Source: Acidimicrobiales bacterium (lineage in GTDB: Bacteria; Actinomycetota; Acidimicrobiia; Acidimicrobiales; SZUA-35). From it: a DNA stretch of 64,000 nucleotides. The notes below the pieces were generated by a model. That model saw nothing but the letters and a program-made list of their open reading frames with translations. It was not told the DNA's origin and ran no database searches. The stretch is from the NCBI GenBank assembly GCA_028285495.1, contig JANQPB010000039.1:45214-109213 (forward strand), given 5' to 3'. The translations under genes were made by a program, and so were the position numbers. Positions 31,472-39,134 of this stretch are shown here, in pieces (position 1 is the stretch's first letter; the number at the start of each line of letters is the position of its first letter).

Positions 31472-32248
31472 ATGGCCGACGCCAGCATGACGGGTCGACA
31501 GGCGCCGGCGGGCACCCAGGCCGTCAATCGGACCCTCGACGTGCTCGAGTGCTTCCTCGTCGAGCCCCGGCTCGGCGTGTCCGAGGTGGCCGGCAAGCTC
31601 GGTCTCAGCCCGAGCACGGCGCATCGCCTCATCCGGGCTCTCGTCGCCCGCGGCTACCTCGAGCAGGAGCCCGATCGAGGCCAGTACACGCTCGGGCCCA
31701 ATGCGGCGCTCTTCGGCCAGGTCGTGCGGCGCCACTTCGAGTTCGACCGGGTCCTCGCCGTCCTCGAGCGCATCGGCGACGAGACCGGTGAGTCGATCAA
31801 CATGGGTCTGCTCGACGGGTCGGAGGTCGTGGTCGCCGCCCGGGTGCCGTCGCCCCAGCCGCTGCGGTTCGAGCAGCCGGTCGGGACCCGGCTGCTCCCC
31901 CATTGCTCGTCGATGGGGAAGGCGCTGCTGGCGTTCGAGGCACCGAACGGCCCGGACTCGATCGACGACCTGGACCTGGTGCCGGTGACCGAGCGCACGA
32001 TCACCGACCACCGGCGCTTCGCCGACGAGCTGGCCATCGTGCGGGAGCGGGGCTACAGCTCGGACGACGAGGAGAGCATCATCGGCGTGTCCTGCGTCGG
32101 GGCACCGATACTGAACCGGGCCGGCCGGGCCAAGGCGGCGCTGGCCATCCAGGCCCCGACCGTCCGCCTCGACCCGAGGCGGGCCGTCGAGCTGGCCGGG
32201 TTGGTCCGGGCCGCGGCCGACGAGATCGGGGCGGTGTACCCGGAGTAG
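31472..32248 (+). CDS. IclR-family transcriptional regulator
   Basis: This 258-residue regulator has an N-terminal winged helix-turn-helix (about 15-80: VNRTLDVLECFLVEPRLGVSEV, then LGLSPSTAHRLIRALVARGYL) and a C-terminal IclR effector domain. That domain has GESINMGLLDGSEVV, LLPHCSSMGKALLAF, the conserved RGYSSDDEESIIGVSCVGAP, and closes with ALAIQAPTVRL. It is divergent from xsc and separated from it by the repeated TGGAAGG sites. It is therefore the obvious candidate to control sulfoacetaldehyde degradation, with a C2 sulfonate or a breakdown product as effector. The start is the ATG at 31472; an ATG five codons later is also possible. Neither has a clear ribosome-binding site. Confidence 0.88.
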   Translation: MADASMTGRQAPAGTQAVNRTLDVLECFLVEPRLGVSEVAGKLGLSPSTAHRLIRALVARGYLEQEPDRGQYTLGPNAALFGQVVRRHFEFDRVLAVLERIGDETGESINMGLLDGSEVVVAARVPSPQPLRFEQPVGTRLLPHCSSMGKALLAFEAPNGPDSIDDLDLVPVTERTITDHRRFADELAIVRERGYSSDDEESIIGVSCVGAPILNRAGRAKAALAIQAPTVRLDPRRAVELAGLVRAAADEIGAVYPE

Positions 32249-32311
32249 CCTGCGATCGACCGGTCGGCTCGACGGCGACGGCAACCGCCGGCGCCGCATC
32301 CGGTCCGGCCG

Positions 32312-32331
32312 CCGTCGACCGCGGTCGACGG
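32312..32331. terminator. 20-bp palindrome between convergent regulator genes
   Basis: A perfect palindrome (10-bp arms beginning CCGTCGACCG) lies between the stops of the IclR and TetR genes, abutting the TetR stop. It is a likely bidirectional terminator. Confidence 0.5.
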
Positions 32332-32934
32332 TCAGCCGGTGGCGGCGCCGGCCGAGGCGAGGCTGCGGATGCCGGCACAGAGCAGCCCGATCAGCTGGTC
32401 GAACGACTCGTCGAGATCGACGTCGAGCGGGTGGCCGTCGCCGGACTCGAGGTGGCTGAAGCCGTGGAAGGCGCTGCGGAGGGCCCGGCCGGCGTGGACC
32501 CGGTCGGCCTCGTCGAGCCCGAACCCGACGAGGGCCTCGCCGAGCACGCCGACCACCCGGCCGACGGCGGCCTCCAGCTCGGGGTCGCCGGCGCACGGGT
32601 AGCGATCGGTGGCGGCGTAGACCCCGGGGTGGTCCTGGACCATCCGCCGCCAGGCGAGCCCCATGGCCCGAACGGCGTCGTCGGCCGAGCGACCGACGGC
32701 GGCCTGCAGCAGGCGATCGGCCAGGATCACGCGACCGCGGAGGCCGAGCGACCGAACCAGTCCGTCGATCCCGTCGACGTGGCGGTACAGCGCCGGTTGG
32801 CTGGTGCCGAGCTCGCGGGCGACGCGGGCCAGGCTCACCGCGTCGAAGCCCTCGGCGTCGGCGATGCCGGCGGCCGTGTCGACGACGATGGCAGTGGTCA
32901 GCGGCTGGGCGGTCATCGGATCGGAGGCGGCCAT
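32332..32934 (-). CDS. TetR-family regulator (WHG-type C-terminal domain)
   Basis: This 200-residue repressor-type regulator has an N-terminal helix-turn-helix in DAVSLARVARELGTSQPALYRHV. Its C-terminal domain of the WHG (TetR_C_33) kind includes FHGFSHLESGDGHPLDVDLDESFDQLIGLL. It is divergent from the acylating dehydrogenase at 33069 with 134 bp between. A near-palindromic AT-rich element overlaps the likely -10 box of the dehydrogenase operon. This supports local repression of that operon, with an acyl-CoA, aldehyde or sulfonate as plausible effector. The ATG at 32934 is used; an ATG six codons later is also possible. Confidence 0.85.
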   Translation of the reverse strand: MAASDPMTAQPLTTAIVVDTAAGIADAEGFDAVSLARVARELGTSQPALYRHVDGIDGLVRSLGLRGRVILADRLLQAAVGRSADDAVRAMGLAWRRMVQDHPGVYAATDRYPCAGDPELEAAVGRVVGVLGEALVGFGLDEADRVHAGRALRSAFHGFSHLESGDGHPLDVDLDESFDQLIGLLCAGIRSLASAGAATG

Positions 32935-32977
32935 GGAGCGGCCGGCAGCAGCTCGCTCCTGGTCGGGTGAAGCCCTC

Positions 32978-32991
32978 TTACGGTACTGTTA
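32978..32991 (+). promoter_or_regulatory. Candidate TetR operator over the -10 region of the sauS-like operon
   Basis: TTACGGTACTGTTA is an imperfect palindrome (10 of 14 positions symmetric). It contains TACTGT, a good -10 box, in the divergent TetR/dehydrogenase region. Confidence 0.45.
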
Positions 32992-33068
32992 GACGCCGCG
33001 CCGACCACGAATCGCATGCCGATCCGGCGGCCGGCCAGCACGCAACACGACGACCGGGAGGACTCGAC

Positions 33069-34529
33069 GTGGCCACCCCAACCCCCGACGGTCCGCGAGA
33101 TCCGGCCGTCGACGAGTGCGTCGACCGGGCCCGAGCGGCCATGGCCCGGATGGCGTCCGCCACCCAGGCCGACATCGACCGGGCCGTGACCGCCATCGCC
33201 TGGTCGATCTACCGACCCGAGAACGCACGCGGCCTGGCCGAGCTGGCCGTCCGCGACACCGGCCTCGGCAACGTCGACGACAAGATCATCAAGAACCAGC
33301 GCAAGACGTTCGGCACCCTGCGGGACCTGCTGCGGGCCAGGACCGTCGGGATCATCGACGACGATCCCGTCCGGGGCCTGACCCGCTACGCCAAGCCGGT
33401 CGGCGTTGTCGGGGCGATCACCCCGTCGACCAACCCGGCGGCAACGCCGATCAACAAGGCGATGATGGCGGTCAAGGGGGGCAATGCGATCGTGCTGGCC
33501 CCCTCGCCGAGCGGCTGGTCGACCACGGCCGAAGCCGTGCGGCTGGCCCGGGCCGAGCTGGAGAAGGTCGGTGCCCCGGCCGACCTCGTCCAGGTCCTCC
33601 CGTCACCGGTGACCCGGGAGGCCACCCAGGCCCTGATGGCCGCAGCCGACCTCGTGCTGGCCACCGGCTCCCAGAACAACGTGCGGTCGGCCTACCGCTC
33701 GGGCACCCCGGCCATCGGGGTCGGCGCCGGCAACGTGCCGGTCATCATCGACGCCGGGGCCGACCTGGCCGACGCCGCGACCAAGATCACCGCCTCCAAG
33801 ACGTTCGACAACGCCACCTCCTGCTCGTCGGAGAACTCGCTGATCATCCTCGACGAGGTCTACGAGGCGGCGATGGCGGCGCTGGTCGACGCCGGGGCCC
33901 ACCGGGCCGACGCCGAGGAGTCGGCCCGCGTCGTCAGCCGGCTGTTCCCCGACGGCGACCTGACCCGCAAGCTGATCGCCAAGGACTACGCCGACCTCCG
34001 GGCCGCCTTCGAGCTGGGCGGCAGCGACGACGACCGCTACGTCATCGTCGAGGAGCCGGCACCGGGGCCCGAACGACCGATGACGGGCGAGAAGCTGTCG
34101 CTGGTGCTGGCCGTCTACCGGGCCCGCGACTTCGACCATGCGGTCGAGCTGACCCGCGACGTGCTCGACGTCCAGGGCATCGGCCACTCGGTCGGCATCC
34201 ACACCGACGCCGACCCGGACGGACCGGGAGCGGCCAACGCCACCCGCCTGGCCGAGGAGCTGCCGGTGGTCCGGGTGCTGGTCAACCAGGCCCACACGTT
34301 CGGCAACGGCGGCTCGTTCGACAACGCCCTGCCCTTCACCCTGTCGATGGGCTGCGGCACCTGGGCCGGCAACTCGATCAGCGAGAACCTCAACATCGAC
34401 CACTTCATCAACATCACCCACCTGGTCAGGACGGTCGGTGAGGACAGGCCATCCGAGGAGGAGCTGTTCGGCGACCACTGGGCGCTGACCGGCGTCGCCC
34501 CCGAGGCGGACGCCGGGCCGGCCACCTGA
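33069..34529 (+). CDS. sauS: CoA-acylating aldehyde dehydrogenase, sulfoacetaldehyde dehydrogenase (SauS)-like
   Basis: This 486-residue enzyme is of the CoA-acylating aldehyde dehydrogenase type. Landmarks are GVVGAITPSTNPAATPINKAM, GGNAIVLAPSPSGWSTT, VLATGSQNNVRSAYRSGTP, GVGAGNVPVIID and the catalytic cysteine in NATSCSSENSLIIL. The C-terminal part has NGGSFDNALPFTLSMGCGTWAGN. SauS interconverts sulfoacetyl-CoA and sulfoacetaldehyde. The adjacent xsc cluster supports that substrate, but succinate semialdehyde or another short aldehyde is possible. The GTG at 33069 is preceded by GGGAGGA. The stop overlaps the next start as TGATG, giving a tightly coupled three-gene operon with the acyl-CoA ligase subunits. 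Confidence 0.78.
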   Translation: MATPTPDGPRDPAVDECVDRARAAMARMASATQADIDRAVTAIAWSIYRPENARGLAELAVRDTGLGNVDDKIIKNQRKTFGTLRDLLRARTVGIIDDDPVRGLTRYAKPVGVVGAITPSTNPAATPINKAMMAVKGGNAIVLAPSPSGWSTTAEAVRLARAELEKVGAPADLVQVLPSPVTREATQALMAAADLVLATGSQNNVRSAYRSGTPAIGVGAGNVPVIIDAGADLADAATKITASKTFDNATSCSSENSLIILDEVYEAAMAALVDAGAHRADAEESARVVSRLFPDGDLTRKLIAKDYADLRAAFELGGSDDDRYVIVEEPAPGPERPMTGEKLSLVLAVYRARDFDHAVELTRDVLDVQGIGHSVGIHTDADPDGPGAANATRLAEELPVVRVLVNQAHTFGNGGSFDNALPFTLSMGCGTWAGNSISENLNIDHFINITHLVRTVGEDRPSEEELFGDHWALTGVAPEADAGPAT

Positions 34530-35629
34530 TGAAGCTGCCCGAGCATCAGGCCAAGGAGCTCCTCCGCCGGTACCACATCCCCACTCCCGCCGGCCGACTG
34601 GCCACGACCGCCGACGAGGCCAGGGCGGCGGCCGAGTCCATCGGGGGCCGGGTGGCGGTCAAGGCCCAGGTCCGCAGCGGCGGCCGGGGCAAGGCCGGCG
34701 GCATCGCCGTGGTCGACGCCGCCCCGGCCGCCGGGGAGGCCGCCGAGCGGCTCCTGGCCATGGAGCTGAACGGCGAGCGGGTCGCCAGCGTCCTGGTCGA
34801 GCAGGCGGTCGACATCGACACCGAGCGGTACCTGGCCGTCGCCATCGACCCGTCCGCCGGGCGGCCGATGCTGATGACCTCCGACCGGGGCGGGGTCGAG
34901 GTCGAGGCCATGGCCGACGACATCGAGCGCACGGTCATCGCCGCCGCCGACCCCGGGCCGAGCGAGCCGATCCCGGCCGCCGCCCACCGGCTGTTCACCG
35001 ACCTCGATGCCCTCCTGGTCGAGATCAACCCGCTGGCGGTCACCGCCGACGGCGAGCTGATCGCCCTCGACGCCAAGATCGAGCTCGACGACGCCGCCGC
35101 CTTCCGCCACCGGGACCTGCTCGACGAGCTCGGCGTCGCCGATGACGTCGACGTCACCGGAACCGAGCGGGAGCGACGGGCGGCGGCGATGGGCCTGCGG
35201 CTCATCGAGCTCGGCGGCGACATCGCCGTGCTGGCCAACGGGGCCGGGCTGACGATGGCCACGATGGATGCGATCGTGGCCGCCGGCGGCTCGCCGGCCA
35301 ACTTCCTCGAGATCGGCGGCGACGCCTACACCAAGGCGACGCCGGCCCTCGAGCTGGTGCTGTCGCAGCCGGGGGTGCGGAGCCTGCTGGTCAACTTCTG
35401 CGGCGCCTTCGCCCGCTGCGACGTCATGACCGCCGGGGTGATCGAGGCCTGGGAGACCCTGCAACCCGGCCTGCCGGTGTCGTTCAGCATCGCCGGCACC
35501 GGGATGGACGAGGCCGCGGCCATGGTCAGGGACCGCCTCGGCATGGCACCCCATCCGACGATGGGCGATGCCGTTCGGGCCGCCGTCGACGCCAGCACGG
35601 GATCGGCCGGGGACGGAGCGGCCCGATGA
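34529..35629 (+). CDS. ADP-forming acyl-CoA ligase, beta (ATP-grasp, SucC-like) subunit
   Basis: This 366-residue ATP-grasp subunit is related to succinyl-CoA synthetase beta. It begins MKLPEHQAKELLRRYHIPTP and has VAVKAQVRSGGRGKAGGI and LLVEINPLAVTADGELIALDAK. The ligase-CoA domain includes GLTMATMDAIVAAGGSPANFLEIGG. It overlaps the dehydrogenase stop (TGATG) and the alpha subunit start (ATGA). This places it with a CoA-acylating dehydrogenase rather than with TCA genes, so a substrate other than succinate is likely. Sulfoacetate is the best fit. The pair could activate sulfoacetate with ATP, or run in reverse to make ATP from sulfoacetyl-CoA. Confidence 0.8.
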   Translation: MKLPEHQAKELLRRYHIPTPAGRLATTADEARAAAESIGGRVAVKAQVRSGGRGKAGGIAVVDAAPAAGEAAERLLAMELNGERVASVLVEQAVDIDTERYLAVAIDPSAGRPMLMTSDRGGVEVEAMADDIERTVIAAADPGPSEPIPAAAHRLFTDLDALLVEINPLAVTADGELIALDAKIELDDAAAFRHRDLLDELGVADDVDVTGTERERRAAAMGLRLIELGGDIAVLANGAGLTMATMDAIVAAGGSPANFLEIGGDAYTKATPALELVLSQPGVRSLLVNFCGAFARCDVMTAGVIEAWETLQPGLPVSFSIAGTGMDEAAAMVRDRLGMAPHPTMGDAVRAAVDASTGSAGDGAAR

Positions 35630-36495
35630 TCGTCTCCGGGGAGGACCGGGTCCTGGTCCACGGCATCACCGGCAAGCAGGGCACGTTCTGGACCGAGCAG
35701 ATGCGGGCCTATGGCACCAGGATCGTCGGCGGGGTGCACCCGACCAAGTCCGGCACCGAGCACGTCGGCGTCCCCGTGTTCGCCTCGGCGCAGGAGGCCG
35801 CCGCCTCGCTCGACGGCGGCGTCGACGTGTCGGTGCTGTTCGTGCCCCCGGCCGGGGCCGGGGCCGCCATCGACGACGCCGTCGCCGCCGGGGCCGGGAT
35901 GGTCGTCGTGCTGACCGAGTTCATCCCGGTCCACGACACGATGGCCGCCGTGGCCGGCGCGGCCGAGGCCGGCTGCGTGCTGATGGGGCCGAACACCGCC
36001 GGGGTGGTCACCCCTGGCCAGGCCTTCGTCGGCTTCATGCCCGCCTTCGACGACCGCATCTTCAACCCCGGCCGGGTCGGCGTCATCTCCCGGAGCGGCT
36101 CGCTCGGCACGCTGGCCTGCGTCGAGCTGACCCGGGCCGGGCTCGGTCAGTCGGCGTTCCTCGGCATCGGCGGCGACCCGGTGTCCGGCACCTCGACGGC
36201 CCAGGCCTTCGCCGCCCTCGACGCCGACCCGGGCACCGACGCCATCGTGGTCATCGGCGAGATCGGCGGCCGGAAAGAGGAGGATGCGGCCGAGGTCATC
36301 GCCGCCAGCTCGAAGCCGGTTGCATCGTTCATCGCCGGCGCCACCTCGCCACCGGGCAAGCGGATGGGCCACGCCGGCGCCATCGTCGAGGGCTCGACCG
36401 GCACATACGCATCGAAGCGGCGGGCGCTCGAGGAGGCCGGCGCCGCCGTGGTGGATGTGCCGTGGGAGCTGCCGGCCGCCCTCGGCCGGACCTGA
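35626..36495 (+). CDS. ADP-forming acyl-CoA ligase, alpha (CoA-binding, SucD-like) subunit
   Basis: This 289-residue CoA-binding subunit is related to succinyl-CoA synthetase alpha. It begins with a Rossmann CoA-binding domain (VLVHGITGKQGTFWTEQMRAYG, then GGVHPTKSGTEHVGVPVF). It continues with MGPNTAGVVTPGQ, GVISRSGSLGTLACVELTRAG, GIGGDPVSGT and the phospho-histidine segment RMGHAGAIVEGSTGTY. The start overlaps the beta stop (ATGA). It is the last gene of the operon with the SauS-like dehydrogenase and is followed by two strong hairpins. Confidence 0.82.
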   Translation: MIVSGEDRVLVHGITGKQGTFWTEQMRAYGTRIVGGVHPTKSGTEHVGVPVFASAQEAAASLDGGVDVSVLFVPPAGAGAAIDDAVAAGAGMVVVLTEFIPVHDTMAAVAGAAEAGCVLMGPNTAGVVTPGQAFVGFMPAFDDRIFNPGRVGVISRSGSLGTLACVELTRAGLGQSAFLGIGGDPVSGTSTAQAFAALDADPGTDAIVVIGEIGGRKEEDAAEVIAASSKPVASFIAGATSPPGKRMGHAGAIVEGSTGTYASKRRALEEAGAAVVDVPWELPAALGRT

Positions 36496-36554
36496 GGTCC
36501 GGATCAGGGCTGCGACCGAACCGATCTCCAGGGCATCCCGTTCAAGCGAGCGAC

Positions 36555-36599
36555 GTTCGCCCGGAGGGCGAACTCGGGGTGACGGCCTCCGGCCGTCAC
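36555..36599. terminator. Tandem hairpins closing the sauS-like operon
   Basis: GTTCGCCC-GGA-GGGCGAAC (36555-36573) and GTGACGGCC-TCC-GGCCGTCAC (36579-36599) are two perfect stem-loops, 5 bp apart, between convergent genes. Confidence 0.65.
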
Positions 36600-36623
36600 A
36601 CTCAGGCGGCGCCGTCGCCGGCC

Positions 36624-37781
36624 TCAGCCGGCCGCGCCGTCGACCACGGCCATCGCCGCCGCGAGGTGCATCAGGCCCCGCTCGTCGCCCATCGTGCCCT
36701 CGGCCATGCGGTTCATGGCGTAGGTCACGGTCATGTTCCGGTCGACGACGTTCATGACCAGCGAGCCACCCCAGCCGCCCCAGAAGCAGATGCGGCGATC
36801 CGGGTCGAGTCCGGGCATGTTGCCGTCCGGCAGGCCGTAGCCGATGCCGTGGCGGATCGGGAGGCCGAGCACCAGATCGACCCCGTCGGCCTGGACCTCG
36901 AAGATCCGGTCGATCGTCGACGGCTTCAGCACCTGCTGGCCGTCGAGCATGCCACCGTTGGTGATGATCGACTGGAGGCGGGCGAGCGAGCGGGCGTTGC
37001 CGTGACCGTTGGCGGCGCCGATGTCGGCCCGGCGCCACTCGGGGGTCCAGGCCGCCTCCGCCTCGGGGCCCGGGCCGGTGAACGTCTTGATGGCCACGCT
37101 GTCCATCGGGAGATCGGGGTCGATGGCCAGCGGCGGCGGGGGGATGACGTTCGAGACCCGACCGAACTCCGAGTCGGGCAGGCCGATGTGGAAGTCGATG
37201 TCGAACGGGCCGGTCAGCTCGACGGCCAGGAACTCACCAAGCTGCTTGCCGGTGATGCGACGGATGACCTCGCCGACGAGGTGGCCCTGGTTGAGCGCGT
37301 GGTAGCCGGACGCGGTGCCCGGCTCCCACCACGGCGCCTGGGCGGCGAGGCGGGCCGACGCCGCCGGCTGATCGTAGAGGTCCTCGACGGTGATCGGCTG
37401 CTCCCAGCCCGACACGCCGGACGTGTGCGACAGGATGTGGCGCACCAGCACGCCCTCCTTGCCGTTGGCCGCGAACTCGGGCCAGTACGTGGTGACGGGG
37501 GCGTCGACGTCGAGCTCACCCCGGTCGACCAGCACGAGCGCACACAGCGCCATCACCGTCTTGGTGCTCGACCAGACGTTGGTGATCGTGTCCCGCTCCC
37601 AGGGGGCGGTCTTGGCCTCGTCGACGTGGCCGCCCCAGATGTCGACCACCAGCTCGCCGTCGAGGGCGACCGCAACGCAGGCACCGACGTCGCCTCCCGA
37701 TGCGAGGCTGGCGCCGAGCAGTTCGGGCAGCGCCTCGAAGCGCGGGTCGCAGGTGCCGTCGATGGTGTCGTCGTTCCCCAT
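36624..37781 (-). CDS. Beta-lactamase-fold serine hydrolase/esterase
   Basis: This 385-residue member of the class C beta-lactamase/EstB-type family has the catalytic SxxK motif in VWSSTKTVMALCALV. ILSHTSGVSGWEQP and the second-motif tyrosine in GTASGYHALNQGHLVGEVI are typical, and the third-motif region is IRHGIGYGLP. No signal peptide is seen, so it is probably cytoplasmic, as for family esterases and lactonases. The start is the ATG at 37781, with a leaderless-type -10 box (TAGCGT) six bases upstream. It lies downstream of the Rieske gene on the same strand but has its own promoter. The substrate is unknown. Confidence 0.85.
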   Translation of the reverse strand: MGNDDTIDGTCDPRFEALPELLGASLASGGDVGACVAVALDGELVVDIWGGHVDEAKTAPWERDTITNVWSSTKTVMALCALVLVDRGELDVDAPVTTYWPEFAANGKEGVLVRHILSHTSGVSGWEQPITVEDLYDQPAASARLAAQAPWWEPGTASGYHALNQGHLVGEVIRRITGKQLGEFLAVELTGPFDIDFHIGLPDSEFGRVSNVIPPPPLAIDPDLPMDSVAIKTFTGPGPEAEAAWTPEWRRADIGAANGHGNARSLARLQSIITNGGMLDGQQVLKPSTIDRIFEVQADGVDLVLGLPIRHGIGYGLPDGNMPGLDPDRRICFWGGWGGSLVMNVVDRNMTVTYAMNRMAEGTMGDERGLMHLAAAMAVVDGAAG

Positions 37782-37787
37782 GGACCG

Positions 37788-37793
37788 ACGCTA
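37788..37793 (-). promoter_or_regulatory. Leaderless-type -10 box for the serine hydrolase
   Basis: TAGCGT, six bases, then ATG on the minus strand. Confidence 0.5.
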
Positions 37794-37813
37794 CACCGGC
37801 CCCCGGCTGGCGG

Positions 37814-39067
37814 TCAGAACGCGCCAGGGGGGTCGGGCAGCCGGCCGGGCGGGTGCAGCTCGTTGCCGGCCACGCTCGACACGGTGGCCAGGCCGGACGC
37901 CAGCCCTCCGAGCGGCTCGCCGGCGTCGAGCGCCCGCAGCAGCTGCCGCAGCCGGCGCCGCACCATCTGCACCCCCCTGTCGGTGTGGCCGAGGTGCTCG
38001 GTGGCGTGGATGGCGATCGGGCCCTGGCCGACCTGGGCCTCGTGGTCACCGGGCATGGCCTGGTGCTCCGCCTCGGTCAGCTCGTCCCAGCTGCGACCGT
38101 TCCAGGTGGCCCGCGGCGGGAACACGGCGACACCATCGTCGTCGGTCTGGCATCGCAGCAGCGAGTACATCGTCGTCGACGTGTCGTCGATGGGGACGAC
38201 GAAGCCGAGGGCGCCGCCGGAGCGGTACCCCTCGCCCGGCGTTCCGGCCCCGACGTTCGGCACGATCCTCGCGTTCGGCAGGAAGCACTCGGTGATCCTC
38301 CGGTAGGTGCTGCCGTCGTCGAGCGTGCGGTCCTGGTAGGTGAGCACGCCGGTGTCGGTGTTGGCCCACTCGACGGTCGGCAGCACCGCCATGGCGTCGG
38401 AGAACTGCTGGACCGAGAACGTCGAGTGCAGCACGAAGACGTGGTAGGGGTCCATGACGTTCTCGAACACCTGGAGCCAGTTGCAGCCGAGCACGGTGCC
38501 CCCGCCGAGCCCGTAGCCGGTGGCGTCGGCCAGGATGGCGTCCGGCCGGTCCGGGTTCTCCGATGGTGCCTCCAGCACGTCCCAGGTCGGGAACGGCGGG
38601 CGGAGCTCGGGCGGGCCCATCCAGGCGAACGTCAGGCCGTGGTAGTCGAGGCAGGGGTACCAGGGCTGCACCACGGTCCGGCGGATGTTGGCCATGGTCG
38701 CCTCGGGCTCCATCGGGGCGTCGATGCAGCGGCCGTCCGCGGTGGCGAACTTCCAGCCGTGGTAGCAGCAGCGGATCCCGTCGTCCTCGACCTTGCCGTA
38801 GTAGAGCGTGGTGCCGCGGTGGGCGCAGCGGGGCTCGACGAGGCCGGGGCGACCGGCGCCGTCGCAGTAGAGCACGAGATCCTCGCCCAGGATCCGGATC
38901 GCCCGGGGCGGCGAGCCCGGTTCGGGGGTGAGGCCGACGGGCTGCCAGGCCCGACGCAACAGCTCGCCCATCGGCGTGCCCGGGCCGACCCGGGTCAGCT
39001 CGTTGTCCGGCTCGGGCTGGCCCCGCCCGTAGGCGCTGCCGACGACGCGGTCCGATGTGATCCCCAT
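37814..39067 (-). CDS. Rieske non-heme iron oxygenase, large subunit
   Basis: This ring-hydroxylating-type oxygenase has 417 residues. The Rieske [2Fe-2S] motif is complete: CAHRG followed by CCYHGWKF. The catalytic domain has the expected iron-site region around NWLQVFENVMDPYHVFVLHS, with an aspartate and two histidines. Sequence features such as the DAPMEPEA segment and a C-terminal region beginning LGHTDRGVQMVRRRLRQ resemble phenylpropionate and phthalate-type or demethylase-type enzymes. The reductase partner is not in the window. The ATG at 39067 is used; an ATG three codons upstream is possible. A TGGAAT hexamer lies seven bases before the chosen start. The substrate is unknown. Confidence 0.85.
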   Translation of the reverse strand: MGITSDRVVGSAYGRGQPEPDNELTRVGPGTPMGELLRRAWQPVGLTPEPGSPPRAIRILGEDLVLYCDGAGRPGLVEPRCAHRGTTLYYGKVEDDGIRCCYHGWKFATADGRCIDAPMEPEATMANIRRTVVQPWYPCLDYHGLTFAWMGPPELRPPFPTWDVLEAPSENPDRPDAILADATGYGLGGGTVLGCNWLQVFENVMDPYHVFVLHSTFSVQQFSDAMAVLPTVEWANTDTGVLTYQDRTLDDGSTYRRITECFLPNARIVPNVGAGTPGEGYRSGGALGFVVPIDDTSTTMYSLLRCQTDDDGVAVFPPRATWNGRSWDELTEAEHQAMPGDHEAQVGQGPIAIHATEHLGHTDRGVQMVRRRLRQLLRALDAGEPLGGLASGLATVSSVAGNELHPPGRLPDPPGAF

Positions 39068-39134
39068 GGCCTGCATTCCAGCATGGGATCGGTCGGGGAC
39101 ACGAGTGGACGGGCGGGGCGACGACCGGTTCGGG

